Of a DNA stretch of 64,000 nucleotides, positions 19,402-30,841 are shown piece after piece. The notes below the pieces were generated by a model. That model searched no databases. It had not been told where the DNA came from and was given only the letters and a program-made list of their open reading frames with translations. Each line of letters opens with the position of its first letter. The first letter of the stretch is position 1. The stretch is from Devosia sp. A8/3-2 (lineage in GTDB: Bacteria > Pseudomonadota > Alphaproteobacteria > Rhizobiales > Devosiaceae), in NCBI GenBank assembly GCA_025452255.1, contig CP104974.1, positions 124,001 through 188,000 on the forward strand, given 5' to 3'. The position numbers and the translations under genes were made by a program.

Positions 19402-20684
19402 CGGGCGAGGTCCGAGCGGGACCACAGGCGCAGGCAGACGATGGAGAGCAGGCCGGTGAACCAGATGGAGTCGCCGCGATTGAACAGCACGGCCTCAAGG
19501 CTCGAAATCAGCAGAGTGAAGAGCCAGCCCCGGACGAAAAATTCGAGCAGAGCCTGTTCGGCATGGTCCAGTGTGCGGCGCTTGATCGCGACGATGTGCT
19601 GCAGGGGCGCGATGCCGGCCCAGAACAGGACCAGGATGAGGCCGGGTAGACCGGCGGAAATGGCAACATCGAGAAAGCCATTATGGGCGTGCGAGACACG
19701 GGCGGCGGTGTCATTGGAGCCGGCGACGGCATAGATGACGCCGGTATCCCAGAAGACATTGTAGCCATAGCCGGTCAGGGGGCGCCGTTCGGCGGCGTCG
19801 AGCGCCAATTGCCAGATATCGGCGCGGCCGGTGAAGGTGGGGTCGGGCAAGTGATTGGTGATGACGGCGAGGGCTGGGAAGGCGACGGAGCCCACGGTGA
19901 CGAGCGCCGTGCCACCCACGGCGAGCGTGGCGATCACAGCGGGATGGCGGCTGCGCACGATGAGCGCGGCGCCAGTGAGGGCGGGGATCAGCAGCAGCGC
20001 GGCCGATTTGCCGCCGGACATGAAGAGCAGCACCAAAGCGCCGGTGACGATGGCTCCGCCCCGGGCCGGGCGGCCCAGGCGCAGGAGGAGTAGGCCGATA
20101 AAGCTGAAATGAATGGCCATGGGGGCCGAGTCATTCTTGTGGCGGAAGATGCCGCGCCAATCGCCGGCCGAGCCCTGCTCGACCGTGTCGCGCAGGCTAT
20201 GAATGGCCAGATCGGGTATGAAGAGAACGCCCGAGAAGCAGAGGGCGATGGCGATGCTGGTGGCGGCGCCCAGCGTGGTGACGAAGGTTTCGGCGCGCTT
20301 GAACAATAGCGGCAGGCAGAGGGCGATGCCGATCACTGCGCCGGCCAAAGCCAGCCGATTGAGGGCGAGGCCGGGGCTGGCGGAGACGAGCGAGGTGAGG
20401 GCGAACCAGCCGAAAATGGCGACAAGACCGGGGCTGATGGCGCCCCAGAGCTGGCGCGTGGTGCCGCCGCGCCAGACCAGCAGGACTGCGAGGCCCGGGA
20501 TCAGCACAGTGAGGTTGCGGCGCAGGCTATTGGACTGGGTGGGATCGTCAATGACGCCATAGTCGGAGAGGCTGGCAAAGGGCTGGGCCCGGGTCCAGAG
20601 CACGAGGATGGCAAAGCCGGCAAAGAGGGCGATCAGTACTTGGCCCAAATCGACTTCGGCGGGCTGGGCGATGGCGTCACGCAT
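19398..20684 (-). CDS. O-antigen ligase/polymerase (Wzy_C family)
   Basis: Intact, about 428 residues, with ten or more hydrophobic helices. The long periplasmic loop ends with ERRPLTGYGYNVFWDTGVIY and SHAHNGFLDVAISAGLPGLI; the H-x-H-N-G-F-L motif is the signature of the Wzy_C/WaaL superfamily, whose His and nearby Arg act in the transfer. In a cluster with Wzz, a flippase and glycosyltransferases, it is most likely the polymerase that joins repeat units. WaaL-type ligation cannot be ruled out. ATG 20684 overlaps the end of the GH5 gene by eight bases. It is one of the longest unbroken frames in the window. Confidence 0.85.
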   Translation of the reverse strand: MRDAIAQPAEVDLGQVLIALFAGFAILVLWTRAQPFASLSDYGVIDDPTQSNSLRRNLTVLIPGLAVLLVWRGGTTRQLWGAISPGLVAIFGWFALTSLVSASPGLALNRLALAGAVIGIALCLPLLFKRAETFVTTLGAATSIAIALCFSGVLFIPDLAIHSLRDTVEQGSAGDWRGIFRHKNDSAPMAIHFSFIGLLLLRLGRPARGGAIVTGALVLLFMSGGKSAALLLIPALTGAALIVRSRHPAVIATLAVGGTALVTVGSVAFPALAVITNHLPDPTFTGRADIWQLALDAAERRPLTGYGYNVFWDTGVIYAVAGSNDTAARVSHAHNGFLDVAISAGLPGLILVLFWAGIAPLQHIVAIKRRTLDHAEQALLEFFVRGWLFTLLISSLEAVLFNRGDSIWFTGLLSIVCLRLWSRSDLAR

Positions 20685-21684
20685 TGCGCAGGGCCGGGAG
20701 ATAGGCTTTGACGAAGGCGCCATAGTCGGACGGGCTCTGGCCGTCGCTGGCGAGCAAAGCGGGGGTGGCGCCGGGGCTGTAGCACCGGGCGGTGTGGCTT
20801 AGCTCCAAGGCGTCGAGCACGTTCTGGGTGAAGGGCTCGGCAAAATCGGCGGGGCCGCCGGCCGAGCCATCGATGCAACTGGGGCAGAAGCCCCATTCGG
20901 TGACGACGATGGGCTTGTTTGCCGCCAATGTGCCCGAGCTTTTGAACCAGCGGTCGGCATCGTAGCGATCCTCATTGGGATAGACGTGCCGGGCATAGGC
21001 GGTGCGCGGATCGGGCAATGGATCAGCGGCGGCGCCAGTCAGGTCATGGGCCCAGCGGCCGCCGGAGCAGAGCACGATATTGTCGCTGATGGGGCGGATG
21101 GCAGCGGTGATCTGCATCCGTGCCTGTTTGAAAACGGGCCACCGAGCGCCGTCGGATTCCCAATGGCTTTCGTGGCCGACGGGCTCGTTCCAGAGCTCGA
21201 ACAGGATATGCGGATCATCGCCATGGCGCTGGGCCATGGAGGTCCAGAAGGCGGTCGCGTCGGCGATGGAGGAGAGATAGGCGTCGGGCGGCAGGCCCCA
21301 TTCGGGTGGGGGCACGGGCTCGTAATGATCGGGGAAGCCAATGACGTGCCAATCGACGATGACGAAGAGCCCTTGGGCGCGGGCGGCGGCAATGTCAGTG
21401 TCGAGATATTGCGCCATCAGGGCGGGGTCGTAGCGCCAATGGCCGGGATGGACGCTGATGCGCACGCAATTGGCGCCCCAATCCCGGGCGACGATGCGAT
21501 AATCATCGAGCGAGCGGCCGGCGCGGATATAGACGGGATCGCCCATGGCAATGCCGCAGAGGCGCAAGGGGGCGTCGTTCCAGAGCAGGCGATTGCCTGT
21601 GATTTCGATGCGGGTTGCTTGTTGGGCGTGGGTGGGCGCCGCTGCCGGGCCAGCGAGGCCCGCCAGAACGGCGCGGCGGCGCAT
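20677..21684 (-). CDS. Secreted glycoside hydrolase family 5 enzyme
   Basis: Intact, about 335 residues. The N-terminus (MRRRAVLAGLAGPAAAPTHA) is an export signal with an RRR start, possibly a Tat signal. The barrel core shows VRISVHPGHW, GLFVIVDWHVIG, ILFELWNEPVG with the acid/base Glu after Asn, and KPIVVTEWGFCP with the nucleophile Glu. Both GH5 catalytic glutamates are therefore present. Activities in GH5 include endoglucanase, mannanase and related beta-1,4 hydrolases. Its place between Wzz and Wzy suggests that it trims or releases the exported polymer, as endoglycanases do in other exopolysaccharide operons, rather than feeding. The preceding Wzz stop lies 2 bp upstream. Confidence 0.88.
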   Translation of the reverse strand: MRRRAVLAGLAGPAAAPTHAQQATRIEITGNRLLWNDAPLRLCGIAMGDPVYIRAGRSLDDYRIVARDWGANCVRISVHPGHWRYDPALMAQYLDTDIAAARAQGLFVIVDWHVIGFPDHYEPVPPPEWGLPPDAYLSSIADATAFWTSMAQRHGDDPHILFELWNEPVGHESHWESDGARWPVFKQARMQITAAIRPISDNIVLCSGGRWAHDLTGAAADPLPDPRTAYARHVYPNEDRYDADRWFKSSGTLAANKPIVVTEWGFCPSCIDGSAGGPADFAEPFTQNVLDALELSHTARCYSPGATPALLASDGQSPSDYGAFVKAYLPALRNA

Positions 21685-21686
21685 GA

Positions 21687-23091
21687 TCAGCGCCCCTGCC
21701 AACGATTGAGCAGCATGCCAAACCCGCCGCCGAGCAGCAGGCCCACGATCAGGCCCGGGGGCAGCAGCACGCTGGGCTTGGGCGGGAAGCTGCGATCGGA
21801 TGGGGCGACGGCTTGCGAGACGACTTGCGCGTTCAGTGTATCGAGGCGCGCCTGTTCAGCGGTTTCGCGCGAGCGCAGCAGCGCATCCTGATAGACGGCG
21901 CGGCTGGCTTCGGCTTCGCGCTCGAGCTGGCGCAGGCGGATGCGCTTGGAGTCCGTGGCTTGCAGGTTTGCCGTGGCGCTGTCGAGCCGGGTGCGCAGGG
22001 AGCTGGCATTGTCTCGGGCGCGTTGCAGTGTCAGGTCCGCGGCGGTCAATAGGCGCGCCACTTCGGCATTGAGCGCATCGCGGGCGCCGGTGACGCGCTG
22101 TTCGGCCACGAGAAGGCGGGGATGCTGGGCGCCGAGCGTGGCGCGGAGCGCGGCGGCGTCGGCATCCGCGGTTTGCAGCTGATCGCGCAGCCGCGTGATA
22201 TCGGCCGAGCCCATGGCTTCTGGGGCGGCGGCGGCCTGTTCGGGATTGGCGGCCGGGGCCTGCAATTGATCGCGCTCGACGCGGGCGGCGGCCACGGCAT
22301 TGTCGGCGGCGAGTAGGGCCTGATTGGTTTGCCCGACTTCGCCTTCGAGCAGGGATTGGCCGCCGGTCTCGACAATGCCGTTGGCCGTTTTAAAGCGTTC
22401 GACGGCGTTTTCGGCAGTTTCCGTGTCGCTCAGCAATTGGGCCGAGCGCCCTTCGAGCGCGCCGGAAGCGCGTTCGGCTCGGGCGGCGCGCTGGGTTTCG
22501 CGCAGGCCCAGATAATTTGAAACCACGGCATTGGCGATGGCGGCGGCTTTGGTGGCACTTTCGGATTCGGCGTAGATATCGACCACATAGGTGCGATCGA
22601 GCCGCACGACATGAACGGCCTTGGAGAGGGCCAGGACGGCTTTGCTCAGATCATCGCGCGGGGCGTCGGACGCGCCGCCGGCAATGCTGTCGAGCAAAGC
22701 GCGGAGCGGATTGGCGGGTTTGCCGACAAATTCGGGATCGTTCTCTAGCCCCAATTGGGTGGCGGCGGCGCGCAGCACCGAATCCGAGGCCATGACGCGG
22801 GCTCGGCTTTCGATCAGCACCACGCCGGCATCGCCCGAGGCGGTGGAGGGGTCAGATCGCGCTCCAGCACCTGCAGATTTTGCGGATCGATGAAAATCTG
22901 CGCGCTGGCGCGATAGCTGGGCGTCAGGACTTGCGGCGCGGCAAGCGCGAGGGCGGCGCAACAAATGGCCCCTGCCCCGGCCCAATAGCGAGCGCGCCAG
23001 AGCTGGCCGAAATAATCGCCCAGAGCGGGGAAACCGAAGGGACCGGGCCAATAAAGGTGGCCGTTTCGGTAGTGATGTCGGAGCGAAACAT
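21687..23091 (-). CDS. Wzz/GumC-type polysaccharide chain-length or export protein
   Basis: About 468 residues. The N-terminal helix (YWAGAGAICCAALALAAPQV) is followed by the Wzz domain (ASAQIFIDPQNLQVLERDL). A long periplasmic coiled-coil comes next (ERFKTANGIVETGGQSLLEG; ADADAAALRATLGAQHPRLL), and a second helix (GLIVGLLLGGGFGMLLNRWQ) lies at the extreme C-terminus. The Pro-rich stretch before it (FPPKPSVLLPP) is typical of the family. No BY-kinase domain is attached. It sets chain length or couples polymerisation to export in the inner membrane. Indels lie near 22850 and 23020. ATG 23091 is the probable start and this is the first gene of the operon. Confidence 0.82.
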
Positions 23092-23323
23092 GGGCGCCAC
23101 CAGTATGTCATGGTTAATGCATGATTAAACTGGAGGCATTGTTGCACCGGACCAGTGCGGTGAAAAACATAAGCTGGTCGGGCGGTTAATCGTATTCTGT
23201 GAATGTACTTACGTATACATCGGGAATGTTTCTGAGCCGCGACGGCGAAAATAGCCGACCCTCCTGTCCAGAAGGCGCGCATGACGGCCCGAAGCGTCCG
23301 ACTGCCAGCTTGACTGAAATCTT

Positions 23324-23345
23324 TATATCAGTCATTCTCGATATA
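23324..23345. promoter_or_regulatory. Candidate ArsR operator overlapping the arsR start
   Basis: TATATC (23324-23329) and GATATA (23340-23345) form a six-base inverted repeat with a 10-base spacer, reaching into the arsR start codon at 23345. AT-rich ATAT-containing dyads at this place are typical of ArsR/SmtB autoregulation. Confidence 0.4.
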
Positions 23346-23701
23346 TGGAATCTTCACACGCTCTCGACGTTTTCGCCGCCCTGTCCCGGGCCACGCGTCT
23401 CGATACGTTTCTGTCTGCTGATGGAGCACGAACCTGCAGGCTTGCCGGCCGGCGAAATCGCCCGGCGGCTTGAGGTTCCGCAAAACACCATGTCCACGCA
23501 CTGGCCATTTTGTCCCGTGCCGGGCTCATCGAGTCCGAGCGCCATAGCCGGTCCATCGTCTATCGGGCGGTGGTTGATCGGGTGCGGGAGATTGCGAGCT
23601 TCCCGGTGCAGGATTGCTGCGGCGGCCGAGCCGAATTGTGCGCCCCGCTCATCGCCGAATTCACCCCATGCTGTGCTCCAAAGGAGACGAGCCATGCCTG
23701 A
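23345..23701 (+). CDS. arsR: ArsR-family arsenic-responsive repressor
   Basis: About 118 residues, winged helix. The recognition region reads GEIARRLEVPQNTMSTH followed by LAILSRAGLIESERHSRSIV, typical of ArsR. The classical ELCVCDL metal site in the third helix is absent. The Cys lie at the C-terminus instead (VQDCCGGRAELCAP and TPCCAPK), as in the ArsR subgroup with C-terminal As(III) sites found in rhizobia. Indels lie near 23390-23420 and 23500. ATG 23345 is used because MESSHALDVFAALS is the normal N-terminus. The stop overlaps the arsC start by 8 bp. It should repress the whole operon and leave DNA on binding As(III) or Sb(III). Confidence 0.85.
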
Positions 23702-24219
23702 TCGCGTCTATAACGTCCTCTTTCTTTGTACCGGTAACTCCGCGCTCGATCTCGGGCGAGGCCATTCTCAACCATGTCGGACAGGGTCGCTTTCGCGCCT
23801 ATTCGGCGGGCTCGACACCGAAAGGCGCAGTTCACCCGATGACGCTGGAAACGCTCGCCAAGATCGGCATTCCCACCGATGGCCTGCGCTCCAAGGCTCG
23901 GGAGGAGTTCGCCGTGCCGGGGGCGCCGAAGATGGATTTCATCTTTACCGTTTGTGATAACGCTGCCGGCGAAACCTGCCCAATATGGCCGGGCCAGCCG
24001 ATGACAGCGCATTGGGGCATCGAGGATCCTGCTGCGGTCATTGGGCCGGAGTTCAAGCAGCGTGCCGCGTTCGAGGATGCCCTGCGCTATCTCCGCAATC
24101 GCATCGGCGCCTTCATCAATCTGCCGCTGGCCAGCATCGACCGCATGGCGCTGAATTCCGTGCTTGAGGGTATCGGCGCCATGGACGGGGCGACGACCAA
24201 GTCATCGAATGTGGCTTGA
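23694..24219 (+). CDS. arsC: Arsenate reductase, low-molecular-weight phosphatase type
   Basis: About 175 residues. The active-site loop is LCTGNSARSISGEA (CX5R) near residue 11, as in thioredoxin-coupled or Grx-coupled LMW-PTP-type ArsC enzymes that reduce As(V) to As(III). Later parts include KMDFIFTVCDNAAGETCPIW, which contains two further Cys, and PMTAHWGIEDPA, a typical ArsC motif. The Cys residues support a redox relay. A two-base deletion near 23745 (in a GCGCGC run) breaks NSA from RSIS. ATG 23694 overlaps arsR. It acts in the cytoplasm upstream of As(III) export by the operon's transporters. Confidence 0.88.
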
Positions 24220-24253
24220 TGGTCCAGCCGATCTCCTCACCAAGGCGGTATAA

Positions 24254-24949
24254 ATGATCGACTTGCCGCGCCGTTTGGTTGCCGAAGCCCTCGGCACCGC
24301 GCTCCCGGTGACGACTGTGGTGGGCTCGGGCATTATGGCCGAGACACTGACCGCCGATGTTGGGCTGGCGCTGCTGGCCAACACCATCGCTACCGGCGCC
24401 ATCCCGGTGGTGCTGATCACCATTCTCGGGCCGATTTCGGGCGCCCATTTCAACCCGGCGGTGTCGCTGGTCTTCGCCCTGCGCCGGGACCTGCCTCGTC
24501 GTGAGGCCGTGCTCTATGCAATTGTCCAGATCGTCGGCGGGATTGTCGGGGCAATGCTGGCACACGCCATGTTTGAGCTGCCGCTGTTGCAGGCTTCCAG
24601 CACAATCCGCACCGGGGCTGCGCAATGGCTTTCCGAAGGGGTCGCTGCGTTCGGGCTCGTCGCCACTATCCCGGCCGGCATCCAGTTCCGTGCAAAGGCC
24701 GTTCCGATGCTGGTCGGGCTCTACATCACTGCGGCCTATTGGTTCACGGCTTCGACCTCATTCGCCAATCCTGCCGTCGCCATCGCTCGCGCGTTCACGG
24801 ACACCTTTTCCGGTATTCGTCCATACGACTTGCCGAGCTTCATTCTCGCCCAACTCGCTGGCGCGCTGGTCGCGCTGGCGCTGGTGTCTCGGCTGCTGCG
24901 CAGTCCGGCCGGCGGCGACCTCCCCATCACTGCGGAAGATAAATCATGA
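24254..24949 (+). CDS. aqpS: Aquaglyceroporin of the ars operon (AqpS-like)
   Basis: Intact, 231 residues, six helices and two half-helices. The first NPA motif is HFNPAVSLVFAL and the second is SFANPAVAIARAFTD with the selectivity-filter Arg. The N-terminus (RRLVAEALGTALPVTTVVGS) is family typical. In Sinorhizobium meliloti the channel AqpS, encoded between arsR and arsC, replaces an arsenite pump and lets As(III) made inside flow out. The same role is inferred here because no ArsB or Acr3 gene is present in the operon. The stop overlaps the next arsC by four bases (ATGA). Confidence 0.88.
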   Translation: MIDLPRRLVAEALGTALPVTTVVGSGIMAETLTADVGLALLANTIATGAIPVVLITILGPISGAHFNPAVSLVFALRRDLPRREAVLYAIVQIVGGIVGAMLAHAMFELPLLQASSTIRTGAAQWLSEGVAAFGLVATIPAGIQFRAKAVPMLVGLYITAAYWFTASTSFANPAVAIARAFTDTFSGIRPYDLPSFILAQLAGALVALALVSRLLRSPAGGDLPITAEDKS

Positions 24950-25368
24950 CCGTCACCATCTACCACAATCCCGAATGCGGCACGTCGCGCAACACGCTGG
25001 CGATGATCCGCCAGTCCGGTGTCGAGCCCATGGTGATCGAATATGTCAAGACGCCACCATCGCGCACGAGGATCAGCGAACTGGTTGCCGCCGCAGGCAT
25101 GACGCTGCGCCAGGCGATCCGGCAGAAGGACACGCCTTATGCCGAACTCGGCCCGGCTGACACGTCCTTGTCCGATGACGACCTGCTCGACGCGATCGAA
25201 GCGCACCCGATCCTGCTCAACCGCCCCTTTGTCGAAACGCCGATCGGCACCCGCCTCTGCCGGCCTTCCGAGGTGGTGCTGGATATTCTGGAGAACCCTG
25301 ATATCGGGCCGTTCACCAAGGAAGATGGCGAGGTCATCATCGACGCCGAAGGCAAGCGCCTTGTCTGA
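24946..25368 (+). CDS. arsC: Arsenate reductase, glutaredoxin-dependent (ArsC/Spx fold)
   Basis: Intact, 140 residues. Starts [20 protein letters not shown]: the [11 protein letters not shown] active site with catalytic Cys12 is that of plasmid R773-type Ars[21 protein letters not shown] includes the conserved RLCRP Arg residues. It reduces arsenate with glutathione and glutaredoxin. It is unrelated in fold to the LMW-PTP-type arsC at 23694, so the operon carries two convergent solutions to the same reaction. ATG 24946 overlaps the aqpS stop. Confidence 0.92.
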   Translation: MTVTIYHNPECGTSRNTLAMIRQSGVEPMVIEYVKTPPSRTRISELVAAAGMTLRQAIRQKDTPYAELGPADTSLSDDDLLDAIEAHPILLNRPFVETPIGTRLCRPSEVVLDILENPDIGPFTKEDGEVIIDAEGKRLV

Positions 25369-26067
25369 TCTGGTCAATATCGTCGGCGATGCCTTTCAAG
25401 TCCCTGACGTCGCTGAACTGACGACGCCGGTCCTGCAACACAAGCCGCGCATCCTGATGCTGTATGGGTCGTTGCGCGAGCGCTCCTACAGCCGGCTGCT
25501 GACCTACGAAGGGCAGCGCCTGCTGGAGGCGTTCGGCGCCGAGGTCCGCATCTTCCATGCCAACGGGCTGCCGCTGCCGGGGGATGCCCCGGATGACCAT
25601 CCCAAGGTGCAGGAATTGCGCGAAGCCATGCTGTGGTCAGAGGGTCAGGTATGGACGAGCCCGGAGCGTCATGGCGCAATGAGTTCGGTGCTCAAGGCCC
25701 AGATCGACTGGATACCCCTGCCGGGCGGCTCCATCCGTCCGACGCAGGGGCGCACTCCGCTGTTATGCAGGTCTCGGGCGGCTCGCAGAGCTTCAACGCC
25801 GTCAACCAGATGCGCATCCCGGGACGCTGGATGCGGATGGTCACCATCCCGAACCAGTCCTCGGTCGCCAAGGCATTCCGAGAATTCGAGGCGGACGGTC
25901 GCATGAAACCGTCATCCTATTACGATAGGGTCGTGGACGTCATGGAAGAGCTGGTGAAGTTCACGCTGATCAACCGCGGCGTATCCGGCTATCTGACCTC
26001 CCGCTATAGTGAGCGCAAGGAAGCTGCCAGCAAACTCGAGGAGCGGGTCGGCCTCAAGTCGATCTAG
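25361..26067 (+). CDS. arsH: ArsH, NADPH-dependent FMN oxidoreductase
   Basis: About 235 residues. Flavodoxin-like core with the FMN phosphate loop [14 protein letters not shown], and [20 protein letters not shown] then [10 protein letters not shown], characteristic of ArsH. The C-terminal part ([20 protein letters not shown]) follows a shift near 25745. ArsH oxidises trivalent organoarsenicals or acts as a quinone/metal reductase. The start is unusual: the family begins SDLPNI-like, which points to TTG 25361 overlapping the arsC stop. An ATG at 25325 in frame would add 12 residues. The MFS gene follows by 6 bp. Confidence 0.88.
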
Positions 26068-26073
26068 AATAAA

Positions 26074-27284
26074 ATGGCCGACGCCGCATCGTCCCAATCC
26101 AACGCCGCAGCCATCTGGGCTCTCGGCGTCACCCAGATCATCGGCTACGGCACTCTCTACTATAGCTTCAGCATCCCGGCGCCCGGCATTGCCGCCGAGT
26201 TCGGCGTGGCCATTGAATGGATCTATGGCTGCATCTCCTTGGCGCTGCTGGCGGGTGGGCTCATCTCGCCCTATGCAGGCGGCTCGGCGGATCGACATGG
26301 CGCCGGGCGCGTCATGTCGGCCGGTTCGGTCGGTGCAGCGGCAGCCCTGATCGTGTGCGCACTGGCCGGGAACGCCCTCGCATTCCTCTTCGGCATGATC
26401 CTTGTCGAGCTGGCTTCCGCTTTCGTGCTTTATTCCACGGCCTTCGCCTTCCTCGCGCAGAGCACGGGGCCCAAGGCCCAGCGCAGCATTACCTATCTGA
26501 CGCTGATCGCCGGCTTTGCTTCGACGATCTTCTGGCCGCTGACCAGCGCCATGCTGGGGGCCATGGATTGGCATCAGGTCTATTTCGTGTTCGCGGGTTT
26601 GAACCTGCTGATCTGCCTGCCGCTGCACCTGTGGTTGTCGCGATTTTCGCGGCTGGCTGCCGCACGGATGCCACAACCAGCCGCCACGGTCGCGGTGGAG
26701 AACCCCATCGACCGGGGACTGGTCTTTGCCTCGGTGGTGCTCGGCTTCTCGCTGGCGGGATTTATTTCGGCGGCAATCCTGTTCCACATCGTGCCAATGC
26801 TGGGCTCGCTTGGCACGGGCACAGCCGGCGTGCTGGTGGCCTCGCTGCTGGGGCCCGCCCGGTGGCAAGCCGGCTGATCAACATGACATTCGGCAAGGAA
26901 TTGCCGGCCACACTTCTCTCGATCATCTCGGCGATCATGATGCCGCTGGCGTTGACAATACTGGCCTTGACGGCGCCGTCGATTGCCGGCGGCATCGCCT
27001 TTGCTGTTATCTTTGGCATGGGCACTGGGCTGTTCAGCATCGTGTCCGGCACCTTGCCGCTCGCATTGTTCGGCAAGGCCGGCTTCGGACGGCGCTCGGG
27101 CTGGATCAGCTCGGGCCGGCTGGCGCTATCGGCCATCGCGCCATTCGCCCTCTCGGTGGCGCTGGGCGCGGTCGGGCCAAAACCCTCAATATGGGTTCTT
27201 GCAGCGGCGGGATTGGGATGCGTGGCGGTTTTTGGGGAAATCTGGCGCCGCTGCCGGCAGCCCCAGCTCATGGCGGTTGTTTGA
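26074..27284 (+). CDS. MFS transporter of the ars operon (possible ArsK-like efflux protein)
   Basis: About 403 residues with 12 hydrophobic helices. The N-terminal half has ALGVTQIIGYGTLYYSFSIP and the loop GGSADRHGAGRVMSAGS, an MFS signature between helices 2 and 3. The second half restarts with VVLGFSLAGFISAAILFHIV. A shift near 26865 joins LLGPAR to SRLINMTFGKELPATL. It is the last gene of the ars operon, 6 bp after arsH. An MFS at this position in rhizobial ars operons has been linked to arsenite/antimonite or organoarsenical efflux (ArsK, ArsJ types), but the type cannot be fixed here. Its stop converges on recQ with an 8-bp gap. Confidence 0.72.
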
Positions 27285-27292
27285 CTTAAGAC

Positions 27293-29146
<1,854 letters not shown>

Positions 29147-29223
29147 CCGGTTCTTGAATCACAGCCAAGGGGTGAGCCGCAAGGCAATCACGCGGCTGCG
29201 TTGGGGAAAGCGGTCAATTCTGC

Positions 29224-29777
29224 CTACTGACGCGGCAGCGGCTTGCTGAGGAAGGGGGAATTGCGCAGCACGAAGCGCCGGGGGTTTCGGCGCCCTTGGT
29301 GATGCCGATGCGCGGGCCGGTGTGAATTTCGGCGGGTTCGCCGGGGAAGAGTTCGAAGGGCGGCGTATCGAGCGGCAGGCCATTGTGGGCGATAGTGACG
29401 CCCAGCGCCCGGCAGAGCTTGCCGGGGCCGGAGCAGAGCTGGCGGGCCGCGAGACCGCCCCGCCGTTCGGACATGAAGTGGGTACCGTGCGTGGGCTCCG
29501 GGGCGCGGATCAGCACGGCGCTGCCGGGCTGGCAGACGAAATTGAGGCACCAATGGATGCCGTAGATTTTGTAGACATAGGCATGGCCGGGCGGACCGAA
29601 CATGGCCGCATTGCGCGGTGTCAGGCCGTTGAAGCTGTGCGAGGCCGGGTCGGTCTGGTCATAGGCTTCGACTTCGACGAGAGGGCCGCCGACGCCATCG
29701 ACTAGAAGAATTGCCCCGATGAGGTCGCGGGCGACATCGAGGACGGGGCGGTCGAAGAAGCCGGACGACAAGGCCAT
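29224..29777 (-). CDS. DNA-3-methyladenine (alkyladenine) glycosylase
   Basis: About 184 residues, the usual size of bacterial AAG/MPG-family proteins. Key motifs: [19 protein letters not shown] with the catalytic Glu and the conserved Tyr, [20 protein letters not shown], and [14 protein letters not shown]. The end reads [17 protein letters not shown] after a shift near 29290. It excises alkylated and deaminated purines such as 3-methyladenine and hypoxanthine in base-excision repair. ATG 29777 lies 2 bp after the stop of the DSD1-like gene, so it may be read from that operon, an odd partner for a repair gene. Confidence 0.88.
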
Positions 29778-29778
29778 G

Positions 29779-30841
29779 TCAGTCGACACGGCCGCGCGTC
29801 GACATGGACGGTTTCTGACCACTTGATTGCCCGAGATGAGCGTCACCGTGTCGAACAGGTTCTGACACCACGCAGGCGTGGTTGGGGATGATGCGCAGCT
29901 TTTCGCCGATGGCGGGTTTATGGGGGCAATTGGTGAGGTCGATGGTGCCGTGCTCTTCGCTGAGGCCCGTGATGACGGCGTCGGGATAGGCTTCTGATCA
30001 AGCCAAAGCTGGTCATGCCCAGCGTGTCGCTGGTGAGGGCTTTGGAGCCGGCGTCGATGATGGCCCGGTTTTCGGTGGGGCGACTGACGACGGTGGCCGG
30101 GACGGTGAGCGCGCAATCGGCGAAGCTGCCGACATTTTTGGCGACCCGGAAACGGTCCATATAGATATAGGTGCCGGGGCGGTGCTCGGTGGCGGTTTTG
30201 ACTTCGTGGGCGCGCCAGATGTCGGGGGTGCCGCCATTGGAGATGACTTCCGGTGGCAGATTGGCGGCGATGAGGGCGGCCTTGGCATCGGCCAGCCATT
30301 TGGCATTGGCTTCCACCGGCCGGCGGCGGGATAGGTCATGAGGCCGCCGAAATGGAGGCCCGGCGAAGAGGCTATGGTTTGGGCCAGCGCGACTGCTTCG
30401 GCGGGCGATTGCACGCCGCAGCGACCCATGCCGGTATCGCATTCGACCAGCACGGTCAGCGGCTTGGTTGACCCGGCAAAGGTGGCGGAGAGGCCGGCGA
30501 CGGTTTGGGCGCTATCGGCGGTGACAGCGATGTTGATGCGGGCGGCCGGGGCCTTGAGGCGGGCGAGTTTGGCGGGGCCGATAATGTTATAGGGCAGGAA
30601 GATTTCGGTGATGCCGGCATCGGCCATCACTTCGGCTTCTGCCCAGTTTTTGCACAGTGATGCCCACTGCGCCCAGCTCGATCGCCCGCTTGGCGAAGCA
30701 GGGCAATTTGTGGGTTTTGATATGGGGGCGGAGTTTTAAGCCATGGGCGTCGGCATAGTCCTGCACGCGCTTGAGATTGGCTTCGACCCGGTCCAGATCA
30801 ATCAAGACGGCGGGTGTATCGAGTTCAGCAATGTCGCTCAT
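29779..30841 (-). CDS. DSD1/D-threonine-aldolase-like PLP enzyme (alanine-racemase fold)
   Basis: About 354 residues. N-terminal TIM-barrel of the alanine-racemase type: [20 protein letters not shown] then LRPHIKTHK, where the Lys binds PLP. Further parts are [29 protein letters not shown] and [20 protein letters not shown], typical of D-threonine aldolase and D-serine/3-hydroxyaspartate dehydratase (DSD1) proteins. The C-terminal domain contains [20 protein letters not shown]; the His and Cys match the DSD1 metal site (HxC). It cleaves or dehydrates beta-hydroxy-D-amino acids in the cytoplasm. Indels lie near 30650, 30320, 29990, 29865 and 29805. The start overlaps the SDR stop (ATGA). Confidence 0.83.

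Noticed and set aside
13840-23100. Horizontal island or prophage around the polysaccharide genes
   Set aside because: No integrase, transposase, tRNA or attachment repeat, and codon use looks like that of the neighbours.
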